Positions 1 through 8,144 of a stretch of 64,000 bases of DNA are shown in pieces. The position numbers were made by a program, and so were the translations under genes. The stretch is taken from contig NZ_QJUI01000011.1 of the NCBI RefSeq assembly GCF_004327285.1, positions 124,001-188,000 on the forward strand, in the 5' to 3' direction. The DNA is from Phytopseudomonas daroniae (GTDB taxonomy: Bacteria > Pseudomonadota > Gammaproteobacteria > Pseudomonadales > Pseudomonadaceae). The notes under the pieces were generated by a model, which saw only the letters and a list, made by a program, of their open reading frames with translations, was not told the origin of the DNA and made no database searches. Within the stretch, counting starts at the first letter, position 1. Each line of letters begins with the position of its first letter.

Positions 1-172
1 CGGGAAACAAGCATTTCTTGATCATGGAAGTCCCTGAATGAGAGAGGGTTATCGATGCCGCAGCAGTTTATCAGGACGCCTGCTGCTTACAACGGCAGGA
101 CGGTAAACACCTAAAACGTTTGCGCGGCCAGGCAGTCAAAAACGGTGAAACCCACCGCGACGCGAGGTTCGC

Positions 173-424
173 ATGTCCATTGACAATGATTTGAAGAAAG
201 AGGTTCTCACCCGCCTGCTGCATGCCCACCCTGCCGGCCTGGGCAAGGAGGTGCTGGATAATTTCCGCGGCGAACACGCGGTCGTCGACATTCTCAAACA
301 CCTGCAGGACAGCGGGCTGATTCAGGACGGCAGTGTCTCGAGCACTGATGGTGAACTGTCCATCCACTACCCCATCAAGCTCGGCGCCTCTGGCGTCGAA
401 GCGGCCAAACAGTTCGACGCCTGA
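173..424 (+). CDS. Small hypothetical protein, winged-helix-like
   Basis: This 83-residue acidic protein has no family I can name. The predicted pattern is an N-terminal helix pair (residues 1-35), a helix with the stretch VVDILKHLQDSGLI (about 37-50) and a C-terminal beta-like segment, which is reminiscent of a small winged helix-turn-helix fold. There is no signal peptide or membrane segment. The ATG lies 4-8 bases after a weak GAGG-like sequence. It is followed by a perfect inverted repeat that may end the transcript. That it is a gene is likely from length and codon use; the function is unknown. Confidence 0.6.
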   Translation: MSIDNDLKKEVLTRLLHAHPAGLGKEVLDNFRGEHAVVDILKHLQDSGLIQDGSVSSTDGELSIHYPIKLGASGVEAAKQFDA

Positions 425-467
425 TCCGCCGCCAGGCCATCACGGCACTGTATTGAGCGCTGCCACC

Positions 468-500
468 AACGCCGTTTTCTCGCGATGAGAAAACGGCGTT
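468..500. terminator. Perfect 14-bp inverted repeat downstream of the small gene
   Basis: The arms at 468-481 and 487-500 are exact reverse complements around a 5-base loop. No clear T-run follows on either strand. It could act as a transcript end or stabilising hairpin for the upstream gene, or simply be a repeat. Confidence 0.5.
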
Positions 501-553
501 CTCATATCTGCCGGCCACCCGATATCGGCACGATCCGGCACAGCATCGACTAG

Positions 554-778
554 GTGGTCGACAACGACGACAGCTACCACGCCAACCTGCACATCAACCC
601 GCAGATCAAGTACGACCTGGCCAAGGCCATGAGTTAGGGCAGGAAGTTCTACGTGAGCGTCGAGTACGGCTACTGGAAGCACAAGTACGGCATCGACAAC
701 GACAGCCCGCTGGGTGACGAAAACCTGGGCGGCACCAACCAGAGCGCCATCAGTCTGCTGGTCAAGGCTCACTTCCAG
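554..778 (+). pseudogene. Remnant of a Tsx/OmpK-like outer-membrane channel, C-terminal part
   Basis: One frame reads through as a beta-barrel-like C-terminus: a stretch with HANLHINPQIKYDLAKA, then KFYVSVEYGYWKHKYGI, then NQSAISLLVKAHF. This resembles the end of nucleoside-channel (Tsx-type) proteins, whose barrels finish in phenylalanine. The frame has TAG stops at 551-553 and 635-637, no start region or signal peptide, and the terminal Phe codon (773-775) is followed by CAG where a TAG stop would be expected. The reading frame then runs into unrelated residues. The decay is seen directly; the family assignment is from the sequence pattern and is moderately secure. Confidence 0.55.
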
Positions 779-908
779 GCAGTGGTCGGCCCTAGTCGCC
801 TGCGAGATGGCGACAAGGCTACGCACGCTCCATTCGATGGCTCGTGACGTAATGATCAAAGATGACAGAGAGAAATCGCACGGAGGGTTTGCAGCTTGAT
901 GCCGCAGA

Positions 909-996
909 TGGTGCCCCGAGCCGGAATCGAACCGGCAAGACCTTGCGGTCGGCAGATTTTAAGTCTGCTGTGTTTACCAATTTCACCATCGGGGCA
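909..996 (-). tRNA. tRNA-Leu (anticodon TAA)
   Basis: On the minus strand the sequence begins TGCCCCGATGGTG and ends CGGGGCACCA. It has a class II long variable arm, the T-loop GTTCGATTC and the anticodon loop ACTTAAA, giving anticodon TAA. The acceptor stem is fully paired and CCA is encoded. It lies on the same strand as the tRNA-Gly and tRNA-Cys genes further upstream. Confidence 0.97.
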
Positions 997-1065
997 GCGA
1001 AATATGCGAGGGCTGGACTATATACACCCCCAGGCGACGCTGCAAGGTTAAAGCATGCAATAAAA

Positions 1066-1094
1066 AGCCTCGTAAATCAGTGATCTACGAGGCT
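1066..1094. terminator. Bidirectional terminator between tRNA-Leu and DUF883 gene
   Basis: A 9-bp perfect stem (1066-1074 with 1086-1094), flanked by A-runs on the left and T-rich sequence on the right. It suits termination of the leftward DUF883 gene. Confidence 0.7.
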
Positions 1095-1180
1095 ATTTCG
1101 TTGACCGCGAGCTGACCACGCAGCTACGGCCTGATCGATTCAGGCGGGTCGCACCTCAGGTGTGCGCCGCCGGTATCGAT

Positions 1181-1516
1181 TTACTTGCTGCTGCGACCGA
1201 CCAGCAGGCCGATCAGCAGACCGAAACCCGAGGCGACGGCAACGGAAGTCCAAGGATTGCTTTCGATGCGATCCTGAGCGTTACCAATGGTTTCACGACC
1301 CAGTTCGACGGCCTCGCGGCTTTTGTCGGTGATCGAGCCTTTGGCTTCATTAAGCAGCGCGATCACTTTCTCACGGGCCTCGTTTGCCTTGTCGCCAGAA
1401 AAGGACTCGGCATCACCCAGCGCTTTGCTGGCCTGGTCGAGAAGTTTCTTCAATTCCTTGGCGCTTTCCTGCTGAAACTGATCCAGGCCGCTTTCCAGCG
1501 AAGTTTTACGAGCCAT
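1181..1516 (-). CDS. DUF883 (ElaB/YqjD-type) membrane-anchored protein
   Basis: The protein is about 111 residues. A long charged amphipathic helical region (residues 1-80, rich in K, E, A) is followed by a C-terminal hydrophobic segment ending in GLLIGLLVGRSSK, the layout of the ElaB/YqjD/YgaM family. Members are inner-membrane tail-anchored proteins; in E. coli they bind stationary-phase ribosomes and rise under stress. The ATG at 1516 is chosen because GGAG sits 9 bases ahead; an in-frame ATG at 1531 is also possible. Stress-related induction is inferred from the family only. Confidence 0.85.
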   Translation of the reverse strand: MARKTSLESGLDQFQQESAKELKKLLDQASKALGDAESFSGDKANEAREKVIALLNEAKGSITDKSREAVELGRETIGNAQDRIESNPWTSVAVASGFGLLIGLLVGRSSK

Positions 1517-1608
1517 TAGCGAATACTCCATAAAGTGATTGACGCTATTTTGGAGGTGCCGCTGATCGCCAGAGTTCAGGTTTTTTGCCGATCACGGCCA
1601 TTCGGCCC

Positions 1609-1860
1609 TCAAGAGTCCAGTTCGATGAGCCCGGTATGAGCGACATGATCGCCGGCCATGCCCCGCACACGGGCGCGCAGATCGAATGGCATATCGTGCT
1701 TGAACGTAATGGCGTGGCCGATCAACTGGCCGTCCTCATCGACGCGCTCGCGCTCTTCTTCCATCCAGGTTTCCAGCTCATCCTCCGTCAGCCCCAGCTC
1801 TTCAGCCAGCAGCGAATGGAAGCGCTCGAGGTCGTAGCCATCGAATTTTCCACCGTCCAT
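1609..1860 (-). CDS. Small acidic hypothetical protein
   Basis: An 83-residue protein, strongly acidic in the middle (helical run ETWMEEERERVDEDG), with no membrane segment. I do not recognise the family. The start at 1860 is supported by a strong GAGGAGG Shine-Dalgarno sequence 8 bases upstream; an upstream in-frame start at 1923 would add an unlikely leader. It lies between two other small genes on the same strand, each with its own ribosome site. Confidence 0.7.
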   Translation of the reverse strand: MDGGKFDGYDLERFHSLLAEELGLTEDELETWMEEERERVDEDGQLIGHAITFKHDMPFDLRARVRGMAGDHVAHTGLIELDS

Positions 1861-1953
1861 ATCGTCATCCTCCTCAATAGTCAGTCTTGCTAACTGAGGC
1901 TGCGGGATGTGGAGGCAGTTCACTCTGTCTGACCGCGAGCGCGGACGACGGCA

Positions 1954-2205
1954 TCAGGCCTGCTTGCGATCACTCCCTGAATTCAGCGTGCGCAGATCCT
2001 GGCGTAGCTGCGCCACCAACTGAGATATCTGCCGCGAGGTCGACAACTCGGCGCGCGAAATGCCGGTGACATTCAGGTAAACCTGCGCAGTGACCGGATC
2101 CCTGATCTGGATAGTCACCGACTCGCTGCCATCTATGTAGCACTTGCAGGCCAGGGGTAGAAACGCACATTCGACGATGTGGCGCTGTTCGAGAACGGAC
2201 ATCAT
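1954..2205 (-). CDS. DUF1652 family protein
   Basis: An 83-residue protein with the Pseudomonas-specific DUF1652 pattern: an N-terminal LEQRHIVECAFLPLACKC segment, then a beta-rich ESVTIQIRDPVTAQVYLNVTGI block, and a C-terminal helix with SRQISQLVAQLR. The function of the family is unknown. A strong AAGGAGG site precedes two adjacent ATG codons (2203-2205 and 2200-2202); the first is taken. No signal peptide. Confidence 0.85.
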   Translation of the reverse strand: MMSVLEQRHIVECAFLPLACKCYIDGSESVTIQIRDPVTAQVYLNVTGISRAELSTSRQISQLVAQLRQDLRTLNSGSDRKQA

Positions 2206-2372
2206 CCTGGAACCTCCTTCCTCAATGTTGACGACCCTCGGAGTTTAGTCCGTATAAAATCGCCCGGCATGAGGCATTTTGTCCCGTCTATCGGCTGGCA
2301 AGTCTTGGCCATTCAAAAATGCATCGTCTCAGCCTGTTCAACCACTGGTAAGTATCCCTGAACCTTGCATCA

Positions 2373-2437
2373 GTGACACCCCTCCCTATTCTCACCACCC
2401 CATGCGAGGGTGAGCCCAATAGCCGATGAGGTGTCAC
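2373..2437 (+). promoter_or_regulatory. Nested inverted repeats covering a ribosome-binding site
   Basis: GTGACACC (2373-2380) pairs with GGTGTCAC (2430-2437), which contains part of the GAGG ribosome site of the next gene. Inside it, CTCACC (2391-2396) pairs with GGTGAG (2409-2414). The folded form would hide the ribosome site, so translational control is possible. This is inference from base pairing only. Confidence 0.4.
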
Positions 2438-2776
2438 ATGCACGCGAACAATGTTGAAGGTACCGAGCGTTTACTCTCACTAGCCGTTGGGATAATGGGA
2501 GTTGCTAGCGGCATCAAGCAGGGCGGGATCCGCGGTTTGATAAAAATCGCGGCGTCAACGATGATTGCGAAGCGCGGAATAACGGGGCATTGCCAGCTCA
2601 AAGGCCTGTTGAGCGCCTGTGAGCGAGAGGGCACCCAGGACGAGCGAGGCGCATCAGCTCCAGAGCGAGATAGAGGTCCAGCTCCGAAAGCCAGTAGCCA
2701 ACTGCAGGATAGGGAGTCCCGCATGGATAACGCGCTCGAGGAGACCTTCCCGGCCAGCGACCCCATTTCGCCATAA
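2438..2776 (+). CDS. YgaP-like (DUF2892) transmembrane protein with extended C-terminus
   Basis: A protein of 112 residues. Residues about 1-55 (NNVEGTERLLSLAVGIMG, GIRGLIKIAAST) match the short inner-membrane domain found in DUF2892/YgaP-type proteins, with two short hydrophobic stretches. The C-terminal half is polar and ends in the motif ALEETFPASDPISP, which recurs at the end of many small proteobacterial stress proteins. The ATG at 2438 follows GAGG by 6 bases. Expression may be limited by the leader hairpin that covers this site. The biochemical role is unknown. Confidence 0.75.
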   Translation: MHANNVEGTERLLSLAVGIMGVASGIKQGGIRGLIKIAASTMIAKRGITGHCQLKGLLSACEREGTQDERGASAPERDRGPAPKASSQLQDRESRMDNALEETFPASDPISP

Positions 2777-2838
2777 GGCTACCGCCACTCCATCACGTGG
2801 CCAGCAGGATCAACAGGCCACGAGGTGGCCTGATCCCA

Positions 2839-3465
2839 TCAGATATTGGCAGTCGAAAGCTGCAGCCATACCGAGAACGCGCCCAGAATTCCCCAGAACG
2901 CGCTGAACAACCAGGGCGCCCGGAGCGAGAACAGCAACGACTTGCGGTAGCGCTCTTCACAGGCCTCGGTTTCACAGAACAGCGGCGAATCATCATAGGC
3001 ATGCCCGAATCGGGGTTCGCTGCGCAGCAGGGTGTCCTGCTTGAATTGCCAGTGCCCGATGATCGCTGCAGAAGCCCTGATACCAGGCCATGCGCTCAGA
3101 GAACTGACGATCCCCAGCAAAACCAGCAACACAGGAATGATCAGCGTGAACAGATCGCCCCAGGTCTCGTTGGTATTGGCCATCGAAGACGCATAGGCGA
3201 TCACCAGAAACGACTGTGCACCCAGGTAGGCGTTGGTGCGGCTCGACAACTGGCCGGTCTCGTAATGAATTTCCTTGCGATAGAAATCCAGGCGCTCCTT
3301 CGGCGTACCAAACATCATGGAGTCGCTGGCGGATGTTTCAGTTTCGGGTGAATCGGGGGTAGCGATCAGAGACACAACGGTTACCGCGGGCAATGAGTAC
3401 ATTGCTTGGAAAGCCGCAGGAGTTTGCCGTTCACATTGATCGTCCTTCTCGATATCAACCAACAC
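2839..3465 (-). CDS. Hypothetical membrane protein
   Basis: About 208 residues. Two hydrophobic segments sit centrally (SFLVIAYASSMA near residue 87, and LFTLIIPVLLVLLGIVSSLSA near 107) and another near the C-terminus (PWLFSAFWGILGAFSVWL). A charged helical stretch precedes the first segment. I do not recognise the family. The GTG at 3465 is taken because GGAGAG lies 6-9 bases upstream; in-frame ATGs at 3402 and 3318 have poor ribosome sites but would leave the membrane part intact. Confidence 0.65.
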   Translation of the reverse strand: MLVDIEKDDQCERQTPAAFQAMYSLPAVTVVSLIATPDSPETETSASDSMMFGTPKERLDFYRKEIHYETGQLSSRTNAYLGAQSFLVIAYASSMANTNETWGDLFTLIIPVLLVLLGIVSSLSAWPGIRASAAIIGHWQFKQDTLLRSEPRFGHAYDDSPLFCETEACEERYRKSLLFSLRAPWLFSAFWGILGAFSVWLQLSTANI

Positions 3466-3664
3466 CAGATTCTCTCCGGCCCTGCATCAACCCTTGCACA
3501 GTTGTGGCCAGCAAAATCAAGGTTCGTGATCTTCTTTTATTTCGCGCACTATAATTCCGATCCGCCGGGAATCACGCCAGCCCCAACCAGCATCACTTAC
3601 GCGACAGCGGATTTCAAAGCACACCCACGTGTTGAAGCCGGCCATCAAATCGCACGCAAAGAAA

Positions 3665-3694
3665 AAGCCCCATGGTCAGTAACCACGGGGCTTT
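3665..3694 (-). terminator. Terminator of the tRNA-Gly/tRNA-Cys transcript
   Basis: A stem AAAGCCCC..GG with CC..GGGGCTTT; on the minus strand it is followed by TTTTTC, directly downstream of tRNA-Cys. It fits a Rho-independent end of the pgsA-tRNA operon. Confidence 0.8.
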
Positions 3695-3699
3695 CTATT

Positions 3700-3773
3700 T
3701 GGAGGCTGAGGTCGGAATCGAACCGGCGTTCACGGATTTGCAATCCGGTGCATAACCACTCTGCTACTCAGCC
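3700..3773 (-). tRNA. tRNA-Cys (anticodon GCA)
   Basis: On the minus strand it starts GGCTGAGTAGCAGAG and ends CAGCCTCCA, with anticodon loop ATTGCAAA giving GCA, T-loop GTTCGATTC and encoded CCA. It is 40 bases downstream of tRNA-Gly and probably cotranscribed. Confidence 0.97.
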
Positions 3774-3812
3774 TTTAAACCGAACGGGCCGTACGTGACG
3801 GCCCGTTGAAAT

Positions 3813-3888
<76 letters not shown>

Positions 3889-3954
3889 TTGTCTTGTCGA
3901 CGGGCGCCATTCTATAGCTTCGCAACGCCCAGTCAAGCTCTTGATTCGAAAAAG

Positions 3955-4515
3955 TTATTTCTTTTCTGCGGTTACGCTGAGGTGCGGCCAGGCGGCCAGC
4001 AGGTATTGCACCATCGACCACAGGGTCAGTACCGCTGCGATGATCAACAATACATAGCCGATCAGCACCCAGAAGCCGAACAGCGGCGGGTTGCCGAGCA
4101 GGATCACCAGCGCCACCATCTGCGCGGCCGTCTTCCATTTGCCCAGGCTGGACACGGCCACATGCGCCCTCGCCCCCAGCTCGGCCATCCACTCGCGCAA
4201 TGCAGAGACGACGATCTCGCGGCCGATGATGATGGTCGCCGGTACGGTCAGCCACAGGTTGGCGTGTTCGGCGACCAGCAGCACCAGTGCGGTGGCGACC
4301 ATCAGTTTGTCGGCAACTGGATCGAGGAAAGCGCCGAACGGCGTGCTCTGCTCCCAGCGACGCGCCAGATAGCCATCGAGCCAGTCGGTAACGGCGGCAA
4401 AGGCGAATACCGCGCTGGCAGCCCAGTAGCTCCACGAAAATGGCATGTAGAACAACAGGATGAAGATCGGGATCAGCAGAACGCGGAGCACCGTTAGGAG
4501 GTTGGGGATATTCAT
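3955..4515 (-). CDS. pgsA: CDP-diacylglycerol--glycerol-3-phosphate 3-phosphatidyltransferase
   Basis: The enzyme joins CDP-diacylglycerol and glycerol 3-phosphate to make phosphatidylglycerol phosphate, the committed step to phosphatidylglycerol and cardiolipin in the inner membrane. At 186 residues it has normal length. The CDP-alcohol phosphotransferase signature is intact as [11 protein letters not shown] followed by [12 protein letters not shown] (about residues 43-70), with three further hydrophobic segments to the C-terminus. It begins 33 bases after uvrC on the same strand and precedes tRNA-Gly and tRNA-Cys, so it probably sits in a gacA-uvrC-pgsA-tRNA transcript. Confidence 0.96.
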   Translation of the reverse strand: MNIPNLLTVLRVLLIPIFILLFYMPFSWSYWAASAVFAFAAVTDWLDGYLARRWEQSTPFGAFLDPVADKLMVATALVLLVAEHANLWLTVPATIIIGREIVVSALREWMAELGARAHVAVSSLGKWKTAAQMVALVILLGNPPLFGFWVLIGYVLLIIAAVLTLWSMVQYLLAAWPHLSVTAEKK

Positions 4516-4548
4516 CGGCTCGACTGGGCGGTTAGGTGAGGCGGCATT

Positions 4549-6363
4549 CTACTCGCTGTGCAGGGCTGCATAAATCAACCCTGCCAGCTTTTTACTGATA
4601 CCGGGCGCTTTAGCGATTTCTTCGGCACTGGCACGGGACAACTCTTGCAGACCACCAAAGTGGTTGAGCAGTTCACGGCGTCGCTTCGGCCCTACTCCAG
4701 CCACCTCCTCCAGACTTGAGGTGCGCCGCACCTTACCACGGCGGGCACGGTGCCCAGTGATGGCAAAACGGTGCGATTCGTCGCGAATTTGCTGGATCAG
4801 GTGCAGTGCCGGTGAATTACCCGGCAGGGTGAACTCGTGGGCAGCATCATTCAGATAAAGGGTTTCCAGGCCGGGTTTGCGCGTAGTGCCTTTGGCCACA
4901 CCAAGCAGGATCAGTTCTGGCACTTCCAATTCCGTCAGCACCTCGCGGGCCATCGCCAATTGGCCCTTGCCGCCATCGACCAACAGAATATCCGGCAGCT
5001 TGCCCTCGTTCTGCTTGATCTTGCTGAAGCGACGGCTCAGCGCCTGGTGCATGGCGGCATAGTCGTCGCCGCCGGTCACACCCTCGATGTTGTAGCGCCG
5101 ATAGTCCGATTTGAGAGGGCCTTCAGGGCCAAACACCACGCAGGAGGCGACGGTCGCCTCACCGCTGGAGTGGCTGATATCGAAGCATTCCAGGCGCTGT
5201 GGCACTTCGTCCATGTCCAGCGCCTCGGCCAGGGCGTCGAAGCGCCCCGCCATGTGCGCACGGTTGGCCAGCCGGGCGCCCAGCGCCTGCTCGGCGTTGG
5301 TCACGGCCAGCGCTTGCCAGCGCGCGCGGGTGCCGCGGACACGGTAGCTGATGCCCAGCTCACGCCCGCGCAGCTCATTGATGGCGGCGATCAGGACGGG
5401 ATAGTCTTCATGGGGCGCGTTGACGATCAACTCGGTCGGCAGGTCGCGCTCCTGGCTGCCCAGGTAGTACTGGCCGAGGAATGCCACGAGCACGTCCTGC
5501 ACCTCTTCCTCGATCGCCACCTGGGGAAAGAAATTCTTGCTGCCAAGCACGCGCCCGCCGCGCACGCTGATCAAGTGTACGCAGGCGCCGCCCGGATTGA
5601 CCATGGCGGCGATAACGTCGACGTCGCCAGTGCCGCCTTCCATGCTCTGCTGATCCTGCACACGACGCAGCAGGGCCATCTGGTCACGCAGTTCGGCAGC
5701 CTTCTCGAAATCCAGCTCCATGGCCGCCTGCTGCATGTTCGCGGACAACTCGGCATTCAGGGCGTTGCTACGCCCTTCCAGGAACATCACCGAGTGGCGC
5801 ACATCCTCGGCATATTCGGCCGGTTCGACCAGGGCGACACAGGGCGCCTTGCAGCGCTTGATCTGATACTGCAGGCAGGGCCGCGTGCGGTTCTTGAAGT
5901 AGCTGTCTTCACACTGGCGCACCAGAAAGGTCTTTTGCAGCAGTGCCAGGCTTTCGCGGATCGCGCCGGCGCTCGGGTACGGCCCGAAATAGCGCCCTTT
6001 GCGGTTCTTGGCGCCACGATGAATATCCAGACGTGGATAGTCGCCATCCGACAAAAATACGTACGGATAGGACTTGTCGTCGCGCAGCAGGATGTTGTAC
6101 GGCGGCCGCCATTCCTTGATCAGCGTCTGCTCGAGCAGCAGCGCCTCGGTCTCGTTGGCGGTGATGGTGGTTTCCACCTGGGCGATCTTGCCGACCAGCG
6201 CGGCGGTCTTGGTCGCCAAGCCGGTCTTGCGAAAGTAGCTGGCAAGGCGCTTCTTCAGGTTCTTGGCTTTACCGACATACAGCAGGTTGGAGTTCGCATC
6301 GAACATGCGATACACACCTGGGCGACCACTGCAGGTGGCGAGAAAGGCACTTGCATCGAACAC
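4549..6363 (-). CDS. uvrC: UvrABC excinuclease subunit C
   Basis: UvrC makes the dual incisions of nucleotide excision repair after UvrA and UvrB have marked the lesion. The GIY-YIG nuclease domain is at the N-terminus ([24 protein letters not shown]), a UVR domain follows near residues 200-235, then the RNase H-like nuclease core ([28 protein letters not shown]) and a C-terminal helix-hairpin-helix pair ([18 protein letters not shown]). The start is uncertain: the GTG at 6363 gives 604 residues, an ATT at 6369 gives the N-terminus closest to relatives, and an ATG at 6387 overlaps the end of gacA. All three place uvrC immediately after or overlapping gacA, implying coupled translation. No LexA box was seen. 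Confidence 0.95.
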   Translation of the reverse strand: MFDASAFLATCSGRPGVYRMFDANSNLLYVGKAKNLKKRLASYFRKTGLATKTAALVGKIAQVETTITANETEALLLEQTLIKEWRPPYNILLRDDKSYPYVFLSDGDYPRLDIHRGAKNRKGRYFGPYPSAGAIRESLALLQKTFLVRQCEDSYFKNRTRPCLQYQIKRCKAPCVALVEPAEYAEDVRHSVMFLEGRSNALNAELSANMQQAAMELDFEKAAELRDQMALLRRVQDQQSMEGGTGDVDVIAAMVNPGGACVHLISVRGGRVLGSKNFFPQVAIEEEVQDVLVAFLGQYYLGSQERDLPTELIVNAPHEDYPVLIAAINELRGRELGISYRVRGTRARWQALAVTNAEQALGARLANRAHMAGRFDALAEALDMDEVPQRLECFDISHSSGEATVASCVVFGPEGPLKSDYRRYNIEGVTGGDDYAAMHQALSRRFSKIKQNEGKLPDILLVDGGKGQLAMAREVLTELEVPELILLGVAKGTTRKPGLETLYLNDAAHEFTLPGNSPALHLIQQIRDESHRFAITGHRARRGKVRRTSSLEEVAGVGPKRRRELLNHFGGLQELSRASAEEIAKAPGISKKLAGLIYAALHSE

Positions 6364-6373
6364 GGCAATGACT

Positions 6374-7018
6374 TCAGCTGGTGGCATCGACCATGCCATG
6401 ACGGACTGCCAGCAACGCCAGCTCCACATCGCTGGTGATCGACAGTTTTTCGAAAATCCGATAGCGGTAGGTGTTCACCGTCTTGGGCGACAGGCAGAGC
6501 TTGTCGGAAATGCTCTGCACTTTATGGCAACCGGCGATCATCAGGGCGATCTGGATCTCACGCTCGGAGAGCAAATCGAATGGCGAATTGCTGCTCTGTG
6601 GCTGGAACGACTTGAGGGCCAATTGCTGGGCAATCTGCGGGCTAATGAAGCGCTGCCCAGCGAAGACCATACGAATGGCCTGAACCATTTCCTCCAACGC
6701 GGCGCCTTTGGTCAGATAGCCGGCGGCACCCGCCTGCAAAAGACGCGTAGGAAACGGATCTTCTTCGCAAACGGTGACAGCTACAACCTTGAGGTCGGGA
6801 TGGCTGCGAATCAGTTTGCGGGTGGCCTCGAGGCCACCGATGCCAGGCATTTTCACGTCCATCAGGACAACATCCGGCTTCAGCTCACGAACCTTCTTCA
6901 GCGATTCCTCGCCGGAACTGGCCTGACCGATGACTTGCAGGCCCTCGATATCGGCCAGCATGCGCGAAATGCCCGTACGAACGAGGTCATGATCATCAAC
7001 AACCAATACCTTAATCAA
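6374..7018 (-). CDS. gacA: Response regulator GacA
   Basis: GacA is the response regulator of the GacS/GacA system that activates small RNAs relieving RsmA repression, controlling secondary metabolism, biofilm and virulence traits. The 214-residue protein has a receiver domain with the phosphoacceptor Asp54 in VVLMDVKM, acidic residues D8-D9 and a C-terminal LuxR/FixJ-type helix-turn-helix ([39 protein letters not shown]). It is first in the gacA-uvrC-pgsA array. None of its usual small-RNA targets was recognised here. Confidence 0.97.
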   Translation of the reverse strand: MIKVLVVDDHDLVRTGISRMLADIEGLQVIGQASSGEESLKKVRELKPDVVLMDVKMPGIGGLEATRKLIRSHPDLKVVAVTVCEEDPFPTRLLQAGAAGYLTKGAALEEMVQAIRMVFAGQRFISPQIAQQLALKSFQPQSSNSPFDLLSEREIQIALMIAGCHKVQSISDKLCLSPKTVNTYRYRIFEKLSITSDVELALLAVRHGMVDATS

Positions 7019-7312
7019 ACGAACACCTCGTACCTGCGCGAGCGCCGCACAGCGACTGCCTGGGAGAACCGCACCATATCAAAAAACCTGACGCCTGAGT
7101 TAACTCCGAACGTCAAGTATAGGCGCATGGTCAAATGCTCTCACCCTCCGCAGACGCTAATAAATGACGAAAAACATATTGAAGTAGAGGCCTTGATAAG
7201 CAAGGTCGCTATTAGCCTGACCTGGTGCCAGCCTTCTACAGCGCCCTGGCCTCCTCGACTCCGTCATCGGAACACGAGTAGATAAGACCATCGACGCGAA
7301 CGAGAAGGCAGA
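7019..7312. other. Intergenic stretch upstream of gacA
   Basis: About 300 bases without a credible gene. It must hold the leftward gacA promoter; no convincing sigma70 or sigma54 element could be assigned. Its GC content is lower than in the flanking genes. Confidence 0.5.
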
Positions 7313-7318
7313 TTGACT

Positions 7319-7353
7319 TTTACAAGCCTCACCATCACTGTATACACATACAG
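7319..7353 (+). promoter_or_regulatory. LexA-controlled sigma70 promoter
   Basis: A perfect LexA core, CTGTATACACATACAG (CTGT-N8-ACAG), is at 7338-7353. A candidate promoter has -35 TTTACA at 7319-7324 and -10 TATACA at 7341-7346, so the -10 lies inside the operator. LexA binding would block RNA polymerase directly. The DUF1654 start codon is only 18 bases downstream. Confidence 0.85.
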
Positions 7354-7371
7354 CTAACAGGGTGAGTACTC

Positions 7372-7620
7372 ATGGCAAAAAGCACCTCATCGGCGGCAGC
7401 GACGCCTCTCTCGTACGAACTGCTCGGAGCCCGAGTTTCACGGGTCATCAACTCACCGGCGGCGCAAAAGGCTCGAACGGCAGTGTTACTCCGGGCTGAT
7501 GACGACAGCCCGGATGACTGGGCACGCATCCTGGAGGAAATCGGTGAGAACGATAACGTGACGATCGCCCACCGGGACGACGGTTACCAGCTCTTCTGGA
7601 CGGTGCCAAAAGAGGACTGA
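7372..7620 (+). CDS. DUF1654 family protein, SOS-regulated
   Basis: An 82-residue soluble protein with the Pseudomonas DUF1654 pattern: YELLGARVSRVINSP near residue 15, then a DSPDDWARILEEI segment (about 45-57) and a short C-terminal strand region. The molecular function is unknown. A GGGTGAG ribosome site lies 6 bases ahead of the ATG. The LexA box immediately upstream indicates induction by DNA damage, consistent with DUF1654 genes being reported in Pseudomonas LexA regulons. It is monocistronic. Confidence 0.85.
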   Translation: MAKSTSSAAATPLSYELLGARVSRVINSPAAQKARTAVLLRADDDSPDDWARILEEIGENDNVTIAHRDDGYQLFWTVPKED

Positions 7621-7830
7621 TCCGTCGCGCGCGCTGAAATTGCCTCTTCCAGCTCGCGCCCAAGCACCAGAAGCCAACGCTGACCTGCGCAATTGCTACG
7701 CCGGTATGGATGCCTGAACAGACAAGAACACATGTCGAGACGGTGATCTTTCAAGCACGAGACGGCCTTGGATCAAGCAGTGAAATTCGCACCTGCCCAC
7801 CCACTCAGCCAGCTACAAAACAGGTAAAAA

Positions 7831-7857
7831 AAAGGCCTAGAAATCATCTAGGCCTTT
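7831..7857 (-). terminator. Terminator of tRNA-Ser
   Basis: The 11-bp stem AAAGGCCTAGA/TCTAGGCCTTT is followed on the minus strand by an unbroken T-run, directly after tRNA-Ser. Confidence 0.85.
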
Positions 7858-7873
7858 GATCTTGCTAAAAATT

Positions 7874-7964
7874 TGGTGGAGGGCCAGGGATTCGAACCCT
7901 GGGAACGCTATTAACGTTCGCCGGTTTTCAAGACCGGTGCATTCAACCGCTCTGCCAACCCTCC
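7874..7964 (-). tRNA. tRNA-Ser (anticodon TGA)
   Basis: On the minus strand it starts GGAGGGTTGGCAGAG and ends CCCTCCACCA. It has the long class II variable arm, anticodon loop TCTTGAAA giving TGA, and T-loop GTTCGAATC. The acceptor stem is perfectly paired and CCA is encoded. Confidence 0.97.
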
Positions 7965-8067
7965 AGATTGGTATGCTCTGCTTCATCTAGCCGAAACATC
8001 CCTTTGCAACCTTATCGACTGCGGGCGGCATCTTACCGGAACGTAACACACTGTCAAACACTCTGAT

Positions 8068-8095
8068 TTGGCAGTACCCAAGGCTCTGTTATGAT
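8068..8095 (+). promoter_or_regulatory. Putative sigma70 promoter of the Bax-inhibitor-1 family gene
   Basis: TTGGCA (8068-8073) and TATGAT (8090-8095) are separated by 16 bases, followed by the ribosome site and start at 8145. Confidence 0.6.
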
Positions 8096-8144
8096 GCCTT
8101 CCGACCTTGGTCACGGAACCATTAGCCTTTACAGGAGTGTCGCC

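Noticed and set aside
3786..3808. Inverted repeat between tRNA-Cys and tRNA-Gly considered as a terminator
   Set aside because: The GGGCCGTACGTGACGGCCC hairpin has no T-run and lies within a probable polycistronic tRNA transcript, so it more likely guides processing.
4837..6438. Long open frame antisense to uvrC
   Set aside because: uvrC is intact with all domains; the antisense product has no domain and no start signals.
6374..7371. LexA control of uvrC or gacA
   Set aside because: The only LexA box faces the DUF1654 gene on the other strand, about 320 bases from gacA; no second box was seen near gacA-uvrC.
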